64,000 nucleotides of DNA from Hyphomicrobiales bacterium (lineage in GTDB: Bacteria > Pseudomonadota > Alphaproteobacteria > Rhizobiales > Xanthobacteraceae). Positions 34,972-44,369 of this stretch are shown piece by piece (within the stretch, counting starts at the first letter, position 1; each line of letters opens with the position of its first letter). The notes beneath the pieces are model-generated. The model was not told the DNA's origin. It did not search any database and was given only the letters and a program-made list of their open reading frames with translations. The DNA lies in NCBI GenBank assembly GCA_017305665.1, contig JAFKKH010000026.1, positions 36,001-100,000 on the forward strand, in the 5' to 3' direction. The translations under genes were made by a program, and so were the position numbers.

Positions 34972-35000
34972 AAAAAGGCGGCACCGATGGTGCCGCCTTT
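34972..35000 (-). terminator. Terminator of sodB
   Basis: AAAGGCGGCACC and GGTGCCGCCTTT form a 12-bp perfect stem around a 3-nt loop; read on the minus strand it ends in a T5 run. It separates sodB from crcB. Confidence 0.9.
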
Positions 35001-35033
35001 GTTGTCTGTCGTGCGCGCGGCCGAAAGCCTGGC

Positions 35034-35633
35034 TCAGACCGCCTTGCCAAACATCTCGTCGACGTAATCCCAGTTCACGAGGTGATCGAGGAACGCCTTG
35101 AGATAGTCGGGACGGCGGTTGCGGTAATCGATGTAGTAGGAGTGCTCCCAGACGTCGCAGCCGAGGATCGGCGTGGCGCCATGGACCAGCGGGTTCTCGC
35201 CATTCGCGGTCTTCGACACTTCGAGCTTGCCGTTCTTCACCTGCAGCCAGGCCCAGCCCGAACCGAACTGGCCGGCACCGGCAGCGGCGAAATCCGCCTT
35301 GAGTTTGTCGAGGCCGCCGAGATCCTCGTTGATCTTCTTTTCCAGCCGGCCGGGCAGTTTGCTGCCGCCGCCGTTCGGCTTCATCCATTTCCAGAAATGG
35401 AGGTGGTTGTAGTGCTGGCCGGCATTGTTGAAGACGGCCGCGTTCTTGCCGAACGAGCCTTTGACGATCTCCTCCAGCGACTTGCCCTCGAATTCGGTCC
35501 CCTTGATCGCATTGTTGCCATTGGTCACGTAGGCCTGATGGTGCTTATCGTGATGATATTCCAAGGTTTCCTTGGACATATGGGGCGCGAGTGCGTCGTG
35601 GGCATACGGCAGGTTCGGAAGCGTGAAGGTCAT
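35034..35633 (-). CDS. sodB: Iron/manganese superoxide dismutase
   Basis: Dismutates superoxide in the cytoplasm. The 199-residue protein has all metal ligands: His in TLEYHHDKHHQAYV, His in AGQHYNHLHFWKWM, and Asp and His in GCDVWEHSYYIDYRNRRPDY. GQHYNH, with Gln beside the metal site, leans to the iron or cambialistic form, but metal choice cannot be fixed by reading. No signal peptide. A strong terminator follows. Confidence 0.96.
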   Translation of the reverse strand: MTFTLPNLPYAHDALAPHMSKETLEYHHDKHHQAYVTNGNNAIKGTEFEGKSLEEIVKGSFGKNAAVFNNAGQHYNHLHFWKWMKPNGGGSKLPGRLEKKINEDLGGLDKLKADFAAAGAGQFGSGWAWLQVKNGKLEVSKTANGENPLVHGATPILGCDVWEHSYYIDYRNRRPDYLKAFLDHLVNWDYVDEMFGKAV

Positions 35634-35770
35634 GGGTCATTGTCCGGAAATGGTGGGAGACAAGGTCTAACGGGAACCCTTATAGAAGGTTCCATCGCCA
35701 TTACATACTCCCAATATGATGATCGGCCGGGCCGCCAGCGCGGCCCTTGGAATGGTTGTGCTGAGGCACC

Positions 35771-36298
35771 ATGAGCATCGAGATCGAAATACTGAACGGG
35801 GACGCGTCGTGGCCGGTGGCGAAGCCACTGTTCGATGTGGTCTGGCCGAAGGCCGAGGTCGAGAAACTGCCGTGGAGCCATGTCCGCTGGGCCCATGCCG
35901 ATCTGCGGGTGCTGGTCGAGACCGCCGAGGGCGATCTCGCGTGTCACGTCGGCATCTACACGCGCATGGCGAAATGGAATAATCGCCCGATGAACATCGG
36001 CGGGATCGGAGGCGTCGCCACCCATCCCGGCCACCGCCGTCACGGCTATGCCAGCGTTGCGCTCAACGCAGCGATCCAGACCCTGCGCGACCGCGAGGAC
36101 GTGCAGTTCGCGGTGCTGTTCTGCGAGCCGCATAACGAGGCGTTCTATGAAGCGCGCGGCTGGCATCGTTTCATCGGCGAAGTCTGGTGCGAACAGCCCG
36201 AAGGGCGCGTGCGGTTCGAAACCATGGCGCCATTCACCTTCGATCTCAAGCGCGGCGCCGGCGGCGGTATCCTGGACCTATGCGGATTGCCGTGGTGA
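35771..36298 (+). CDS. GNAT-family N-acetyltransferase
   Basis: A 175-residue GNAT enzyme. Motif A reads NIGGIGGVATHPGHRRHGYASVALNAAIQTL and the C-terminal part FCEPHNEAFYEARGWHRF fits aminoglycoside 2'-acetyltransferase-like and NodA-like branches. Substrate unknown. The start has CTGAGGC upstream. It is monocistronic between sodB (divergent) and the MATE gene. Confidence 0.85.
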   Translation: MSIEIEILNGDASWPVAKPLFDVVWPKAEVEKLPWSHVRWAHADLRVLVETAEGDLACHVGIYTRMAKWNNRPMNIGGIGGVATHPGHRRHGYASVALNAAIQTLRDREDVQFAVLFCEPHNEAFYEARGWHRFIGEVWCEQPEGRVRFETMAPFTFDLKRGAGGGILDLCGLPW

Positions 36299-36403
36299 CC
36301 ATGCAAATGCCGGACTGGCCGGCCTTCACGACGCTACCATAATATGTCATCCATAATCTATTAAGCTGCGCGTTCGGCGCGGCGATCTCTTTTGGCGGAT
36401 GTC

Positions 36404-37777
36404 ATGACCCTCGACGCAACGCTCGGCGCTCCGCCGAAGGCAGCACCGGCCAACGCGCTGCTGACCGCGCCGATCCTGCCGACACTGCTGCGGCTCGCGA
36501 TCCCCAACACGGTCGCCATGTTCGGCAGCGCGCTGGTCGCGGTCGCCGAGACCTCCTACATCGGCCGCCTCGGCCTCGAACCGCTGGCGGCGATCGCGCT
36601 GGTCTTTCCGTTCACAATGCTGACGCAGATGACGTCGGCGGGCGCCATGGGCGGCGGCGTCTCCTCCGCCATCAGCCGGGCGCTCGGCGCCGGCAATGCC
36701 ACGCGCGCCGCGACCCTGGCACTGCATGCCGCCATGATCGGTGTCTGCGGCGGCCTGTTCTTCACCATCCTGATGCTCGGATTCGGCCGGCAGCTCTTCA
36801 CGCTGCTCGGCGGGCACGGCGCCGTGCTCGAACAGGCCTGCGCCTATGCGCAGGTGCTGTTTTCCGGCGCAATCTCGATCTGGCTGGTCAACACGCTCGC
36901 CTCGGTGGTGCGCGGCACCGGCGACATGCGGGTGCCATCGGCAACGCTCATCATGATCTCGATCCTTCAGGTCGCGATCGGCGGAACGCTCGGCCTTGGG
37001 CTGTTCGGCGCGCCGCGGCTGGGGATGCCTGGCGTCGCATCAGGTCAGCTCATTGCCTTCACGCTCGGCGCGGCATTCCTGATCTGGTACCTCGTCGGCG
37101 GACGCAGCCGGCTCGCGCTGAGCTTCTCAAGTTTCGCCTTTGAACGCGGGATGTTCGTCGACATCCTGAAGGTCGGTGCGATCTCGTGCCTGTCGCCGCT
37201 GCAAACCGTGCTGACGATTCTGGTCTTCACGAAAATCGTCGCCAGCTTCGGCGTTGTCGCGCTCGCCGGTTACGGACTCGGCTCGCGACTCGAATTCCTT
37301 TTGATTCCGATCGCATTCGCCATCGGCGTCGCCTCGATTCCCATGGTCGGCATGGCGATCGGCGCCGGTCTCGTGGCACGCGCCCGGCGCGTGGCCTGGA
37401 TCGCAGGCGCGGTCTCCGCCTTGATCGTCGGCGTCATCGGCATCGCGGTTGCGGTCCAGCCGTCACTCTGGGTGTCGCTGTTCACCAGCGATCCCGGCGT
37501 CACGACCGCGGCCTATTCGTATTTCCGCCTCGCCGGCCCGGCTTTCGGATTCTTCGGTCTCGGCGTCTGTCTCTATTTCGCCTCGCAAGGCGCCGCAAAG
37601 GTCGGCGGGCCAGTGCTGGCGTCCACCGGCCGCCTGCTGATGGTCGCCGTCGGCGGCTGGTGGCTCGCATCGATCGGCGCGCCGGCCTGGACGCTCTATG
37701 CGCTGGTCGGCGCGGCGATGGTGGTGTTCGGGCTCAGCACCGCGGCCACGGTCCGCTTCGCCCGCTGGGGCGCCTGA
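36404..37777 (+). CDS. MATE-family multidrug efflux transporter
   Basis: A 457-residue inner membrane transporter with twelve helices. Features include LLRLAIPNTVAMFGSALVAVAETSYIGRLGLEPLAAIALVFP at the N-terminus and the repeat-two equivalent YGLGSRLEFLLIPIAFAIGVAS. It probably extrudes cationic drugs or metabolites with Na+ or H+. ATG 36404 (MTLDATLGAPP) is used; TTG 36392 is also in frame and neither has a good ribosome site. Confidence 0.92.
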   Translation: MTLDATLGAPPKAAPANALLTAPILPTLLRLAIPNTVAMFGSALVAVAETSYIGRLGLEPLAAIALVFPFTMLTQMTSAGAMGGGVSSAISRALGAGNATRAATLALHAAMIGVCGGLFFTILMLGFGRQLFTLLGGHGAVLEQACAYAQVLFSGAISIWLVNTLASVVRGTGDMRVPSATLIMISILQVAIGGTLGLGLFGAPRLGMPGVASGQLIAFTLGAAFLIWYLVGGRSRLALSFSSFAFERGMFVDILKVGAISCLSPLQTVLTILVFTKIVASFGVVALAGYGLGSRLEFLLIPIAFAIGVASIPMVGMAIGAGLVARARRVAWIAGAVSALIVGVIGIAVAVQPSLWVSLFTSDPGVTTAAYSYFRLAGPAFGFFGLGVCLYFASQGAAKVGGPVLASTGRLLMVAVGGWWLASIGAPAWTLYALVGAAMVVFGLSTAATVRFARWGA

Positions 37778-37914
37778 CGCAGGCATTCTCAGAAAATCTG
37801 CGACAATTCGCCCCTTTATCCATCGTCATGCGCGGACATGACTGCACCAACACCAGCGGCATTGCATGATCCGGTTTTTTTGTTATGCACTCCGGATTGC
37901 TCTGGAGGTCTTCG

Positions 37915-38355
37915 ATGTTCACGCGATTGGGTCTGGCGATCACAATTCTCGCCGCGATTTTCTCTCTCCAGATCGCGACAGCGCAAACCGCGGCCGATCC
38001 CAGCGGGGTCTGGCTGACGCAGGCCGGCGACGCCAAGGTGCGCGTCAGCAAATGCGGTCAAGGCATCTGCGGCGTCGTGGTCTGGCTGCGCGAGCCGATC
38101 GATTCCGCCACCGGAAAGCCGGCGGTTGACGACAAAAACCACAATCCATCGCTGGCGAGGCGCCCGATGATCGGGCTGCCGTTATTCCAGGGCATGGCGC
38201 AGAGCGGACCGAATAAGTGGTCCGGTCAAATCTACAACGCAGATGACGGCAACACCTACGCCAGCAACATCTCCGTCGCCGGTCCCAGCACGCTGCGCGT
38301 CGAAGGTTGCGTCGGCGCGCTGTGCGGCGGCGAGACCTGGACACGCTCGCGCTGA
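37915..38355 (+). CDS. Exported DUF2147 protein
   Basis: A 146-residue periplasmic protein. Signal peptide 1-24 ends at TAQT-AAD. The DUF2147 domain follows with DPSGVWLTQAGDAKVRVSKCGQGICGVVVWL, a paired-cysteine loop, GLPLFQGM and a C-terminal GCVGALCGGETWTR. Family function is unknown; homologues are common in alphaproteobacteria. GGAGG is placed before ATG 37915. Confidence 0.88.
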   Translation: MFTRLGLAITILAAIFSLQIATAQTAADPSGVWLTQAGDAKVRVSKCGQGICGVVVWLREPIDSATGKPAVDDKNHNPSLARRPMIGLPLFQGMAQSGPNKWSGQIYNADDGNTYASNISVAGPSTLRVEGCVGALCGGETWTRSR

Positions 38356-38365
38356 AATCCCGAAC

Positions 38366-39520
38366 TTATCCCGCCATCGCCTTCAAGGCGGTCGCCGCCG
38401 TGGCGTAGCCGCCGCGTGCGCCGTCGATGAAATGAACGTGATCCCTGCGATCGAGCGATGGCGTGAAACACGTCATCATCGCGGCATCCTGCCGATGCAG
38501 CCCGTACCGGACGACACCTGCTGAAGCTGCCGCCACGAGACGCTGCTCGAGCGCCTGCGCCAGTTCGCCGGTGCAATCGAGGATCATCCGCAAGCCATCA
38601 TCGTATTTGCGAAAATCGGAATTCTCGACGACCTCCTGCACATAGGTCTTTGGAATGAAGGTTCCCAGCCGGATATTGAGCCGGAAGACGGCGTAAGCGA
38701 CCAGCGTATTCGCAAAGATACGGATCCGCCGGCGCAACAGCGAACCGCCTCGCCGCGCACGCGCCTCGTAGTCGATGCCTTGCGGCGGCCAGCGGATGTC
38801 CGGTCCTCCAGCCGGCACCGGACGCCCGGCCTCCGGGCTGCGCTCCACCAGCGCGATAATGTCTTCAATGACCTTGCGGAAGTCGGCCGGAGACGCGCCC
38901 TTCACCGGCACCACCAGCACCGAGAGGATCAGGCCTCGCATCGATGGAATTTCCTGGAAGCGGCACGACAATCCGCTGAGATCAGGCTGCGTGCCGTCAG
39001 GCGCCTGCGGCACCGTGAATTCGCCGCGCTTCATCGCGGCTTCGGCCCAGCCCAATCCGCCACCGGAGAACATCGCATAGGACACATTGGGCGAGGGCGC
39101 GAACCGCGCCACGCGGACATCGAGGCCTTGTGCACGAATGTCGGCGACCGGCACCAGTGCCACCCGCATGACGAGATCAAGATCTTCGCGGACCCAGGCC
39201 GCTGTAGCCGCGAGCGCATCGCGCGCGCGATCGAGATCGCCGGGCGCCACAGCGAAGCTCGCGCCATCGCCGCCGAACACGAAGGGAAACTCGCGTCCCT
39301 CGAGCGCATTGGTCACGGCAGCGATCACCGCCGCGCCTGCCATATTGACCGCCTTGTAGCGCTTGTCGGCGATCGCCTTGGTCGAGTCCACGATGTCGGC
39401 CACACCGACGATCCAGTCCGCCGGCAACGGCGCATACAATGCCGGATCCATCAGCCGCGCAAAGCCGTGAAAGACCGCGATGCGGCCGTAGAAGTCTTCA
39501 CTGCCGGCGGCTGAGGTCAT
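38366..39520 (-). CDS. DUF3095 protein, class III nucleotide cyclase-like
   Basis: A 384-residue cytoplasmic protein of uncharacterised activity. The N-terminal 130 residues resemble a class III cyclase: VGVADIVDSTKAIADKRYKAVNMAGAAVIAAV carries the first metal Asp, and FPFVFGGDGASFAVA carries GGDG with the second. The middle has VSYAMFSGGGLGWAEAAMK and the C-terminal half (about 260-384) has ANTLVAYAVFRLNIRLG and DDGLRMILDCTGE. Whether it makes a cyclic nucleotide is not known. ATG 39520 is preferred over TTG 39532. Confidence 0.82.
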   Translation of the reverse strand: MTSAAGSEDFYGRIAVFHGFARLMDPALYAPLPADWIVGVADIVDSTKAIADKRYKAVNMAGAAVIAAVTNALEGREFPFVFGGDGASFAVAPGDLDRARDALAATAAWVREDLDLVMRVALVPVADIRAQGLDVRVARFAPSPNVSYAMFSGGGLGWAEAAMKRGEFTVPQAPDGTQPDLSGLSCRFQEIPSMRGLILSVLVVPVKGASPADFRKVIEDIIALVERSPEAGRPVPAGGPDIRWPPQGIDYEARARRGGSLLRRRIRIFANTLVAYAVFRLNIRLGTFIPKTYVQEVVENSDFRKYDDGLRMILDCTGELAQALEQRLVAAASAGVVRYGLHRQDAAMMTCFTPSLDRRDHVHFIDGARGGYATAATALKAMAG

Positions 39521-39580
39521 GTTCAACAGCAAATAATGACGGTCGAAGCGGGTTTCGCCAAAAGCTATCAGATACAGCGT

Positions 39581-39612
39581 CTTCGGGCGCCAACGCTAGC
39601 ACGCGCCCGAAG
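39581..39612. repeat. Stem-loop between DUF3095 and copper ATPase genes
   Basis: CTTCGGGCGC and GCGCCCGAAG pair over 10 bp with a 12-nt loop. It lies just beyond the 3' end of the ATPase gene and could end its transcript, although no T-run follows on the minus strand. Confidence 0.5.
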
Positions 39613-39624
39613 ATGTTTATGTCG

Positions 39625-42102
39625 TCAGAGCCGTGTCACGCGGAGCCGCAGCGCGTTGCCGACGACACTGACCGACGATAGCGCCATGGCTGTCGCCGCC
39701 ACGATCGGCGACAGCAGCAGGCCGAGCGCCGGATAAAGCACACCCGCCGCGATGGGAATGCCGGCGCCGTTGTAGAGGAAGGCGAACATCAGGTTCTGCC
39801 GGATATTGCGCATGGTCGCCTCGGACAAGCGGCGCGCACGAACGATGCCACCGAGATCGCCCTTGAGCAACGTCACGCCCGCGCTTTCCATGGCAACATC
39901 GGTGCCCGTGCCCATGGCGATTCCGACATCTGCGGTCGCCAGCGCCGGCGCATCGTTGACGCCGTCGCCGGCCATCGCGACCACGCGGCCCTGCCTCTGA
40001 AGCCGGGCGACGACGGCGCTCTTCTGCTCGGGCAAGACCTCCGCCTCGACATCGGCAATGCCGAGCTGCTTCGCGATGGCATTCGCGGTGGTGCGATTGT
40101 CGCCGGTCAGCATGATGACCTTGATGCCTTCGCCGGCCAGCGCCTTCAGCGCGTCAGGCGTCGATGGCTTCACGGGATCGGCGATCGCGAGCAGGCCCGC
40201 CTGCCTGCCGTCGATCGCGACGCCGATGACGGTCGCGCCATCGGCGCGCAAGTCCTCGGCCCGAGCCTGCATACCCTCCACGGCAACGCCGTACGATTGC
40301 AGAAACGCGGCTGAGCCGAGCAATACCGCCCTGCCCTCGACCTTACCAATTACGCCCTTGCCTGCCGGCGCATCGAAGTCACGCACCTCGCTGAACGCCA
40401 GATTGCGCTGCTTTGCTGCCGCGACGATGGCATCCGCGAGCGGGTGCTCGCTGGAGCGCTCGACGCTCGCGGCCAGGCGCAGAAGATCATCCTCGCTCGA
40501 ACCTTCCGCAGTCTCGATGGCGACGACGCGCGGCTTGCCCTCGGTCAACGTGCCGGTCTTGTCGACCACCAGCGTGTCGATCTTCTCCATGCGCTCGAGC
40601 GCCTCGGCATTCTTGATGAGAACACCGGCCTGCGCGCCGCGCCCGACGCCCACCATGATCGACATCGGCGTCGCGAGGCCGAGCGCGCACGGACAGGCGA
40701 TGATCAGCACGCTCACCGCCGCCACCAGCGCGAAGGCGAAGCGAGGCTCGGGACCGACCCATGCCCACACCGCGAAGGCGACAACGGCCGCCGCGATCAC
40801 GGCAGGCACGAACCAGCCCGCCACCTGATCGGCCAGCCGCTGGATCGGCGCGCGCGAGCGCTGCGCCTGCGCGACCATCTGCACGATCTGGGACAACAGC
40901 GTATCCCGCCCGACCTTCTCGGCCTGCATGATGAAACTGCCGGAGCGGTTGATGGTGCCGGCCATCACCTTGGCACCGACCTCCTTCGTCACCGGCATGG
41001 ATTCGCCGGTGACCATGGATTCATCGATCGATGATCGGCCTTCGCTGATGAGGCCATCCACCGGCACCTTTTCGCCGGGACGGACGCGGAGCCTGTCGCC
41101 AACGATCACCTCTTCCAGTGCCACGTCGTGGTCCGCGCCGGATTGATCAACGCGGCGCGCGGTCTTCGGCGCGAGATCGAGCAGCGCCTTGATCGCGCCC
41201 GAGGTCGCTTCACGTGCGCGCAATTCCAGCACCTGTCCGAGCAGCACCAGGATCGTGATGACCGCCGCGGCCTCGAAATAGACCGCGACCGCACCGTCGT
41301 GCCCGCGGAAAGCCGGCGGAAAGACCATCGGCGCGACCGTGGCGACGACGCTGTAGAGGTAAGCGACGCCGGTGCCCATGGCGATCAGCGTGAACATGTT
41401 GAGGTTGCGCGTCTTGAGCGATTGCCAGCCGCGCACGAAGAACGGCCAGCCGGCCCAGATCACCACCGGTGTCGCGAACGCGAGCTGGATCCAACTCGAC
41501 AGCGACGGCTCGACCCAGCCGTGGGCGCCAAAAATGTGGGCACCCATGTCCAGCACGATCACAGGCAGCGCGAGCAGCAGTCCGATCCAGAAGCGGCGCG
41601 ACATGTCGGCGAGCTCCGGATTGGGCTTGTCGTCCAGCGACACCAGTTCGGCCTCCAGCGCCATGCCGCAGATCGGGCATGCGCCCGGACCGACCTGACG
41701 AACTTCGGGATGCATCGGACAGGTGTAGATGGTGCCTTCAGGCACATCTGCCGGCGGGACCTTGGACTTGTCGAGATATTGCTGCGGCGATGCCGCGAAC
41801 TTGGTCCGGCAGCCGGCCGAGCAGAAATGATACGTCGTGCCGTGATGATCGAAGCGATGCTTGCTGGTTTGCGGGTCGACGGTCATCCCGCAGACGGGAT
41901 CGAGCACCTTGCCGTCGCCCGCGCCGCCATGGTGGTGATGGCTATGATCGTGGTGATGGTGGCCGTGATGTGCGTGTGCGCCATGGTCATGCACCTCGCC
42001 GCCACCGCAGCAGCTTGTTCCCGGTGTTACGTTCTCGGATGCGGATGGCGTCTTGGCGGCGCAGCCGCAGCTGGTCTTCGACTCTGCCCGGGCCTCGCTC
42101 AT
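39625..42102 (-). CDS. copA: Copper-translocating P1B-type ATPase
   Basis: Exports Cu+ (or Ag+) from the cytoplasm. The 825-residue protein has a Cys/His-rich N-terminus ([34 protein letters not shown]), a YHS domain (about 65-112, [10 protein letters not shown] and [11 protein letters not shown]), a metal-binding HMBD zinc-ribbon-like segment ([24 protein letters not shown], about 125-148), then eight helices with the CPC motif ([15 protein letters not shown]), DKTGTLTEG and SSEHPLADA. There is no N-terminal HMA domain; YHS plus HMBD replaces it. Divergent from csoR, sharing the operator between them. Confidence 0.95.
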   Translation of the reverse strand: MSEARAESKTSCGCAAKTPSASENVTPGTSCCGGGEVHDHGAHAHHGHHHHDHSHHHHGGAGDGKVLDPVCGMTVDPQTSKHRFDHHGTTYHFCSAGCRTKFAASPQQYLDKSKVPPADVPEGTIYTCPMHPEVRQVGPGACPICGMALEAELVSLDDKPNPELADMSRRFWIGLLLALPVIVLDMGAHIFGAHGWVEPSLSSWIQLAFATPVVIWAGWPFFVRGWQSLKTRNLNMFTLIAMGTGVAYLYSVVATVAPMVFPPAFRGHDGAVAVYFEAAAVITILVLLGQVLELRAREATSGAIKALLDLAPKTARRVDQSGADHDVALEEVIVGDRLRVRPGEKVPVDGLISEGRSSIDESMVTGESMPVTKEVGAKVMAGTINRSGSFIMQAEKVGRDTLLSQIVQMVAQAQRSRAPIQRLADQVAGWFVPAVIAAAVVAFAVWAWVGPEPRFAFALVAAVSVLIIACPCALGLATPMSIMVGVGRGAQAGVLIKNAEALERMEKIDTLVVDKTGTLTEGKPRVVAIETAEGSSEDDLLRLAASVERSSEHPLADAIVAAAKQRNLAFSEVRDFDAPAGKGVIGKVEGRAVLLGSAAFLQSYGVAVEGMQARAEDLRADGATVIGVAIDGRQAGLLAIADPVKPSTPDALKALAGEGIKVIMLTGDNRTTANAIAKQLGIADVEAEVLPEQKSAVVARLQRQGRVVAMAGDGVNDAPALATADVGIAMGTGTDVAMESAGVTLLKGDLGGIVRARRLSEATMRNIRQNLMFAFLYNGAGIPIAAGVLYPALGLLLSPIVAATAMALSSVSVVGNALRLRVTRL

Positions 42103-42124
42103 TTTCGATCTCCACCGCTCTTGC

Positions 42125-42151
42125 TTTATATACCCTATGGGGGTATATAAA
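42125..42151. promoter_or_regulatory. CsoR-type operator
   Basis: TTTATATACCC and GGGTATATAAA form perfect 11-bp arms around TATGG. The ACCC/GGGT core matches CsoR operators (TACCC...GGGGTA pattern). It occupies the 53-bp gap between the divergent copA and csoR starts, so one site covers both promoters. Confidence 0.85.
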
Positions 42152-42155
42152 GCGC

Positions 42156-42431
42156 ATGCGAGAGAGTATCAAGACATCCTGTCAAAAACGTCTCAGCCGG
42201 ATCGAAGGCCAGGTGCGCGGCCTGTCCCGGATGGTGGATGAGGATCGCTATTGCATCGACATCGTGACGCAGATTTCAGCCGTGCGCGCAGCGCTCCGGC
42301 GCGTCGAGGAAGAGGTGCTGAAGGATCATGTGGCGCATTGCGTCGAGCATGCCATCACGAGCGGCGACAAGGCCGATCAGCGCCGCAAGATCGCGGAGCT
42401 GATGGCGGTCATCGAGCGCGCGGATCGATAA
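42156..42431 (+). CDS. csoR: CsoR-family copper-sensing repressor
   Basis: A 91-residue all-helical repressor. The copper ligands are Cys33, His58 and Cys62, with the same spacing as the Cys-His-Cys of characterised CsoR (25 and 4 residues). Conserved N-terminal basic region [23 protein letters not shown]. Copper binding should release the operator at 42125-42151 and derepress copA. ATG 42156 lies immediately after the operator, so the leader is very short. Confidence 0.93.
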   Translation: MRESIKTSCQKRLSRIEGQVRGLSRMVDEDRYCIDIVTQISAVRAALRRVEEEVLKDHVAHCVEHAITSGDKADQRRKIAELMAVIERADR

Positions 42432-42491
42432 GGCGGGTGGATTTGTCAGCAGCGTCCAGCGCCGTAAGAGTGCGCTGACCTTGAAAACAAA

Positions 42492-42521
42492 ACCCCGGCA
42501 ATCCCTTGAGATTGCCGGGGT
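42492..42521 (-). terminator. Terminator of tRNA-fMet
   Basis: ACCCCGGCAATC and GATTGCCGGGGT form a 12-bp perfect stem; on the minus strand it is followed by TTTTGTTTTC. It ends the tRNA transcript and may also receive convergent transcription from csoR. Confidence 0.85.
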
Positions 42522-42528
42522 CTTTATT

Positions 42529-42605
<77 letters not shown>

Positions 42606-42704
42606 ATAAACCTTGCATGCCTTCCAGAATCCAATGCCGGGCGACGTTTCGCCAACGCCCTGAGGCGCCGGTCAACCGTCCGGAGGCTTCCTGAGAAGGC
42701 GACC

Positions 42705-42718
42705 CGGGCATATGCCCG
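42705..42718. repeat. 14-bp palindrome upstream of the aldehyde dehydrogenase
   Basis: CGGGCATATGCCCG is a perfect palindrome in the 292-bp gap between the tRNA and the aldehyde dehydrogenase gene. It may be an operator; nothing else recognisable lies in the gap. Confidence 0.3.
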
Positions 42719-42897
42719 CGGTGCGAGGGGTATGTACCAACGCCAATCCGCTTTGGAAAGGGTCGCGATCGATATTTTCTCGATTTTATGACAGCGGCCA
42801 AAGCGCGCTGCGGTTGACAGAACTACCTGTTTTACCCGCCCGCCCTTGTCAGAACGGCCTGAAAAGCCCAGCGTCCCGGCGAGGATGGAGGAACCCC

Positions 42898-44331
42898 ATG
42901 GCGCAGCCGCCGAGCGGCTCCGGGCACAACGCCCTGAGCGATGGTTTCGGGCGCATGATCGAATTATCACGCGCGACGCCGGCACCATCGCTCGCAGAAC
43001 GCCTCGACCGGCTGCAACGGTTGCGGGCACTGATATCCGACAACGAGGCCCGCTTCGCGCGCGCGATTTCCGCCGATTTCGGCCACCGCTCCACGACCGA
43101 GACAACGATCGCGGAAACCCTGTTCGTTCTCGGCGAAATCAGGCATGCCGCCAAACACGTGAAGCGCTGGATGGCGCCGCAGCGCGTCGCCACGCAAATC
43201 CAGTTTCTGCCGGGCAGGAATCGGCTGATCCCGCTACCGCTGGGCGTGGTCGGCATCATCGCACCGTGGAACTATCCGCTGCAGCTCACACTCGCGCCGG
43301 CGGTCGCGGCCATCGCGGCCGGCAACCGGGCCATGATCAAACCGAGCGAGCTGACGCCGCGATTTGCCGCGCTGCTGCAGGAGGTCGTCGCGGCACGTTT
43401 CGACGCCACGGAGCTCACGGTCACTGATATCGACGACGGCATTGCGGAAGCCTTCGCCGCCCTGCCCTTCGACCACCTGATCTTCACCGGCTCGACCCGC
43501 GTCGGGCGTCTCGTCGCGGAAGCCGCGGGCCGCAACCTGACGCCGGTGACGCTCGAACTTGGCGGCAAGTCACCGGCCATCATCGACCGCTCCGCCGATC
43601 TCGATGAAGCGACCGCGCGTATCGCCTACGGCAAGCTGTTGAACGCCGGGCAGACCTGCATCGCGCCCGACTATGCCCTGGTGCCGGCGGACTCGGTCGA
43701 TGCCTTCGCCGCAAAACTCCAGGCACATATCCAGCGCATGTACGGCACAGACCCCGGCAACGTGGATTACACCGCCATCATTTCGGACTCTCATTACACG
43801 CGGCTCGAACAGTTGGTGGCTGATGCCGCCGCCAAGGGCGCGCGGATCATGCAGGCGGCCCGGCCGGATGATCCCGCGTGGCAGGCGAAACGCAAATTTC
43901 CACCGACGGTCATCGCCGGCGCAACGCCCGACATGCGGATCATGCAGGACGAAATTTTCGGCCCGGTGCTGCCAGTGCTTGCTTGCGAAAGCTCGGCGGA
44001 CGCTATCGCGTTCGTCAATGGTCGCGACCGGCCGCTCGCGCTCTACTGGTTCGGCAAGGACAACGCGGCGCGTGACGAGGTGCTGGCGCGCACCGTCTCG
44101 GGCGGCGTCACCGTCAACGATTGCCTGTTTCACTTCACCCAGGCCAATCAGCCGATGGGCGGCGTCGGCGCGTCGGGCAGCGGCGCCTATCACGGCGAAT
44201 GGGGCTTTCGGACGCTCAGCAAGCTGAAGCCGGTGTTCTACCGCTCGCCATTCAATCGTTTCGCGGACCTCTATCCACCCTACGGGAAGACAATCGCGCG
44301 GCTTGAGAAGATGATGCGGCTGATGTCATGA
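42898..44331 (+). CDS. Coniferyl-aldehyde dehydrogenase-type aldehyde dehydrogenase
   Basis: A 477-residue NAD(P)+-dependent class 3-like aldehyde dehydrogenase of the CalB branch. Catalytic Glu is in VTLELGGKSPAI and the active Cys in NAGQTCIAPDYAL; the substrate pocket region is FHFTQANQPMGGVGASGSGAYHG. The C-terminal YPPYGKT motif is a CalB/FALDH feature. GGAGGAACCCC precedes ATG. The GMC oxidoreductase gene starts 38 bp later, so alcohol to aldehyde to acid oxidation in one operon is likely. Substrate not proved. Confidence 0.9.
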   Translation: MAQPPSGSGHNALSDGFGRMIELSRATPAPSLAERLDRLQRLRALISDNEARFARAISADFGHRSTTETTIAETLFVLGEIRHAAKHVKRWMAPQRVATQIQFLPGRNRLIPLPLGVVGIIAPWNYPLQLTLAPAVAAIAAGNRAMIKPSELTPRFAALLQEVVAARFDATELTVTDIDDGIAEAFAALPFDHLIFTGSTRVGRLVAEAAGRNLTPVTLELGGKSPAIIDRSADLDEATARIAYGKLLNAGQTCIAPDYALVPADSVDAFAAKLQAHIQRMYGTDPGNVDYTAIISDSHYTRLEQLVADAAAKGARIMQAARPDDPAWQAKRKFPPTVIAGATPDMRIMQDEIFGPVLPVLACESSADAIAFVNGRDRPLALYWFGKDNAARDEVLARTVSGGVTVNDCLFHFTQANQPMGGVGASGSGAYHGEWGFRTLSKLKPVFYRSPFNRFADLYPPYGKTIARLEKMMRLMS

Positions 44332-44369
44332 GATAAAGATAATAAAGAAGGGGATCGGGGGCAAACGAC

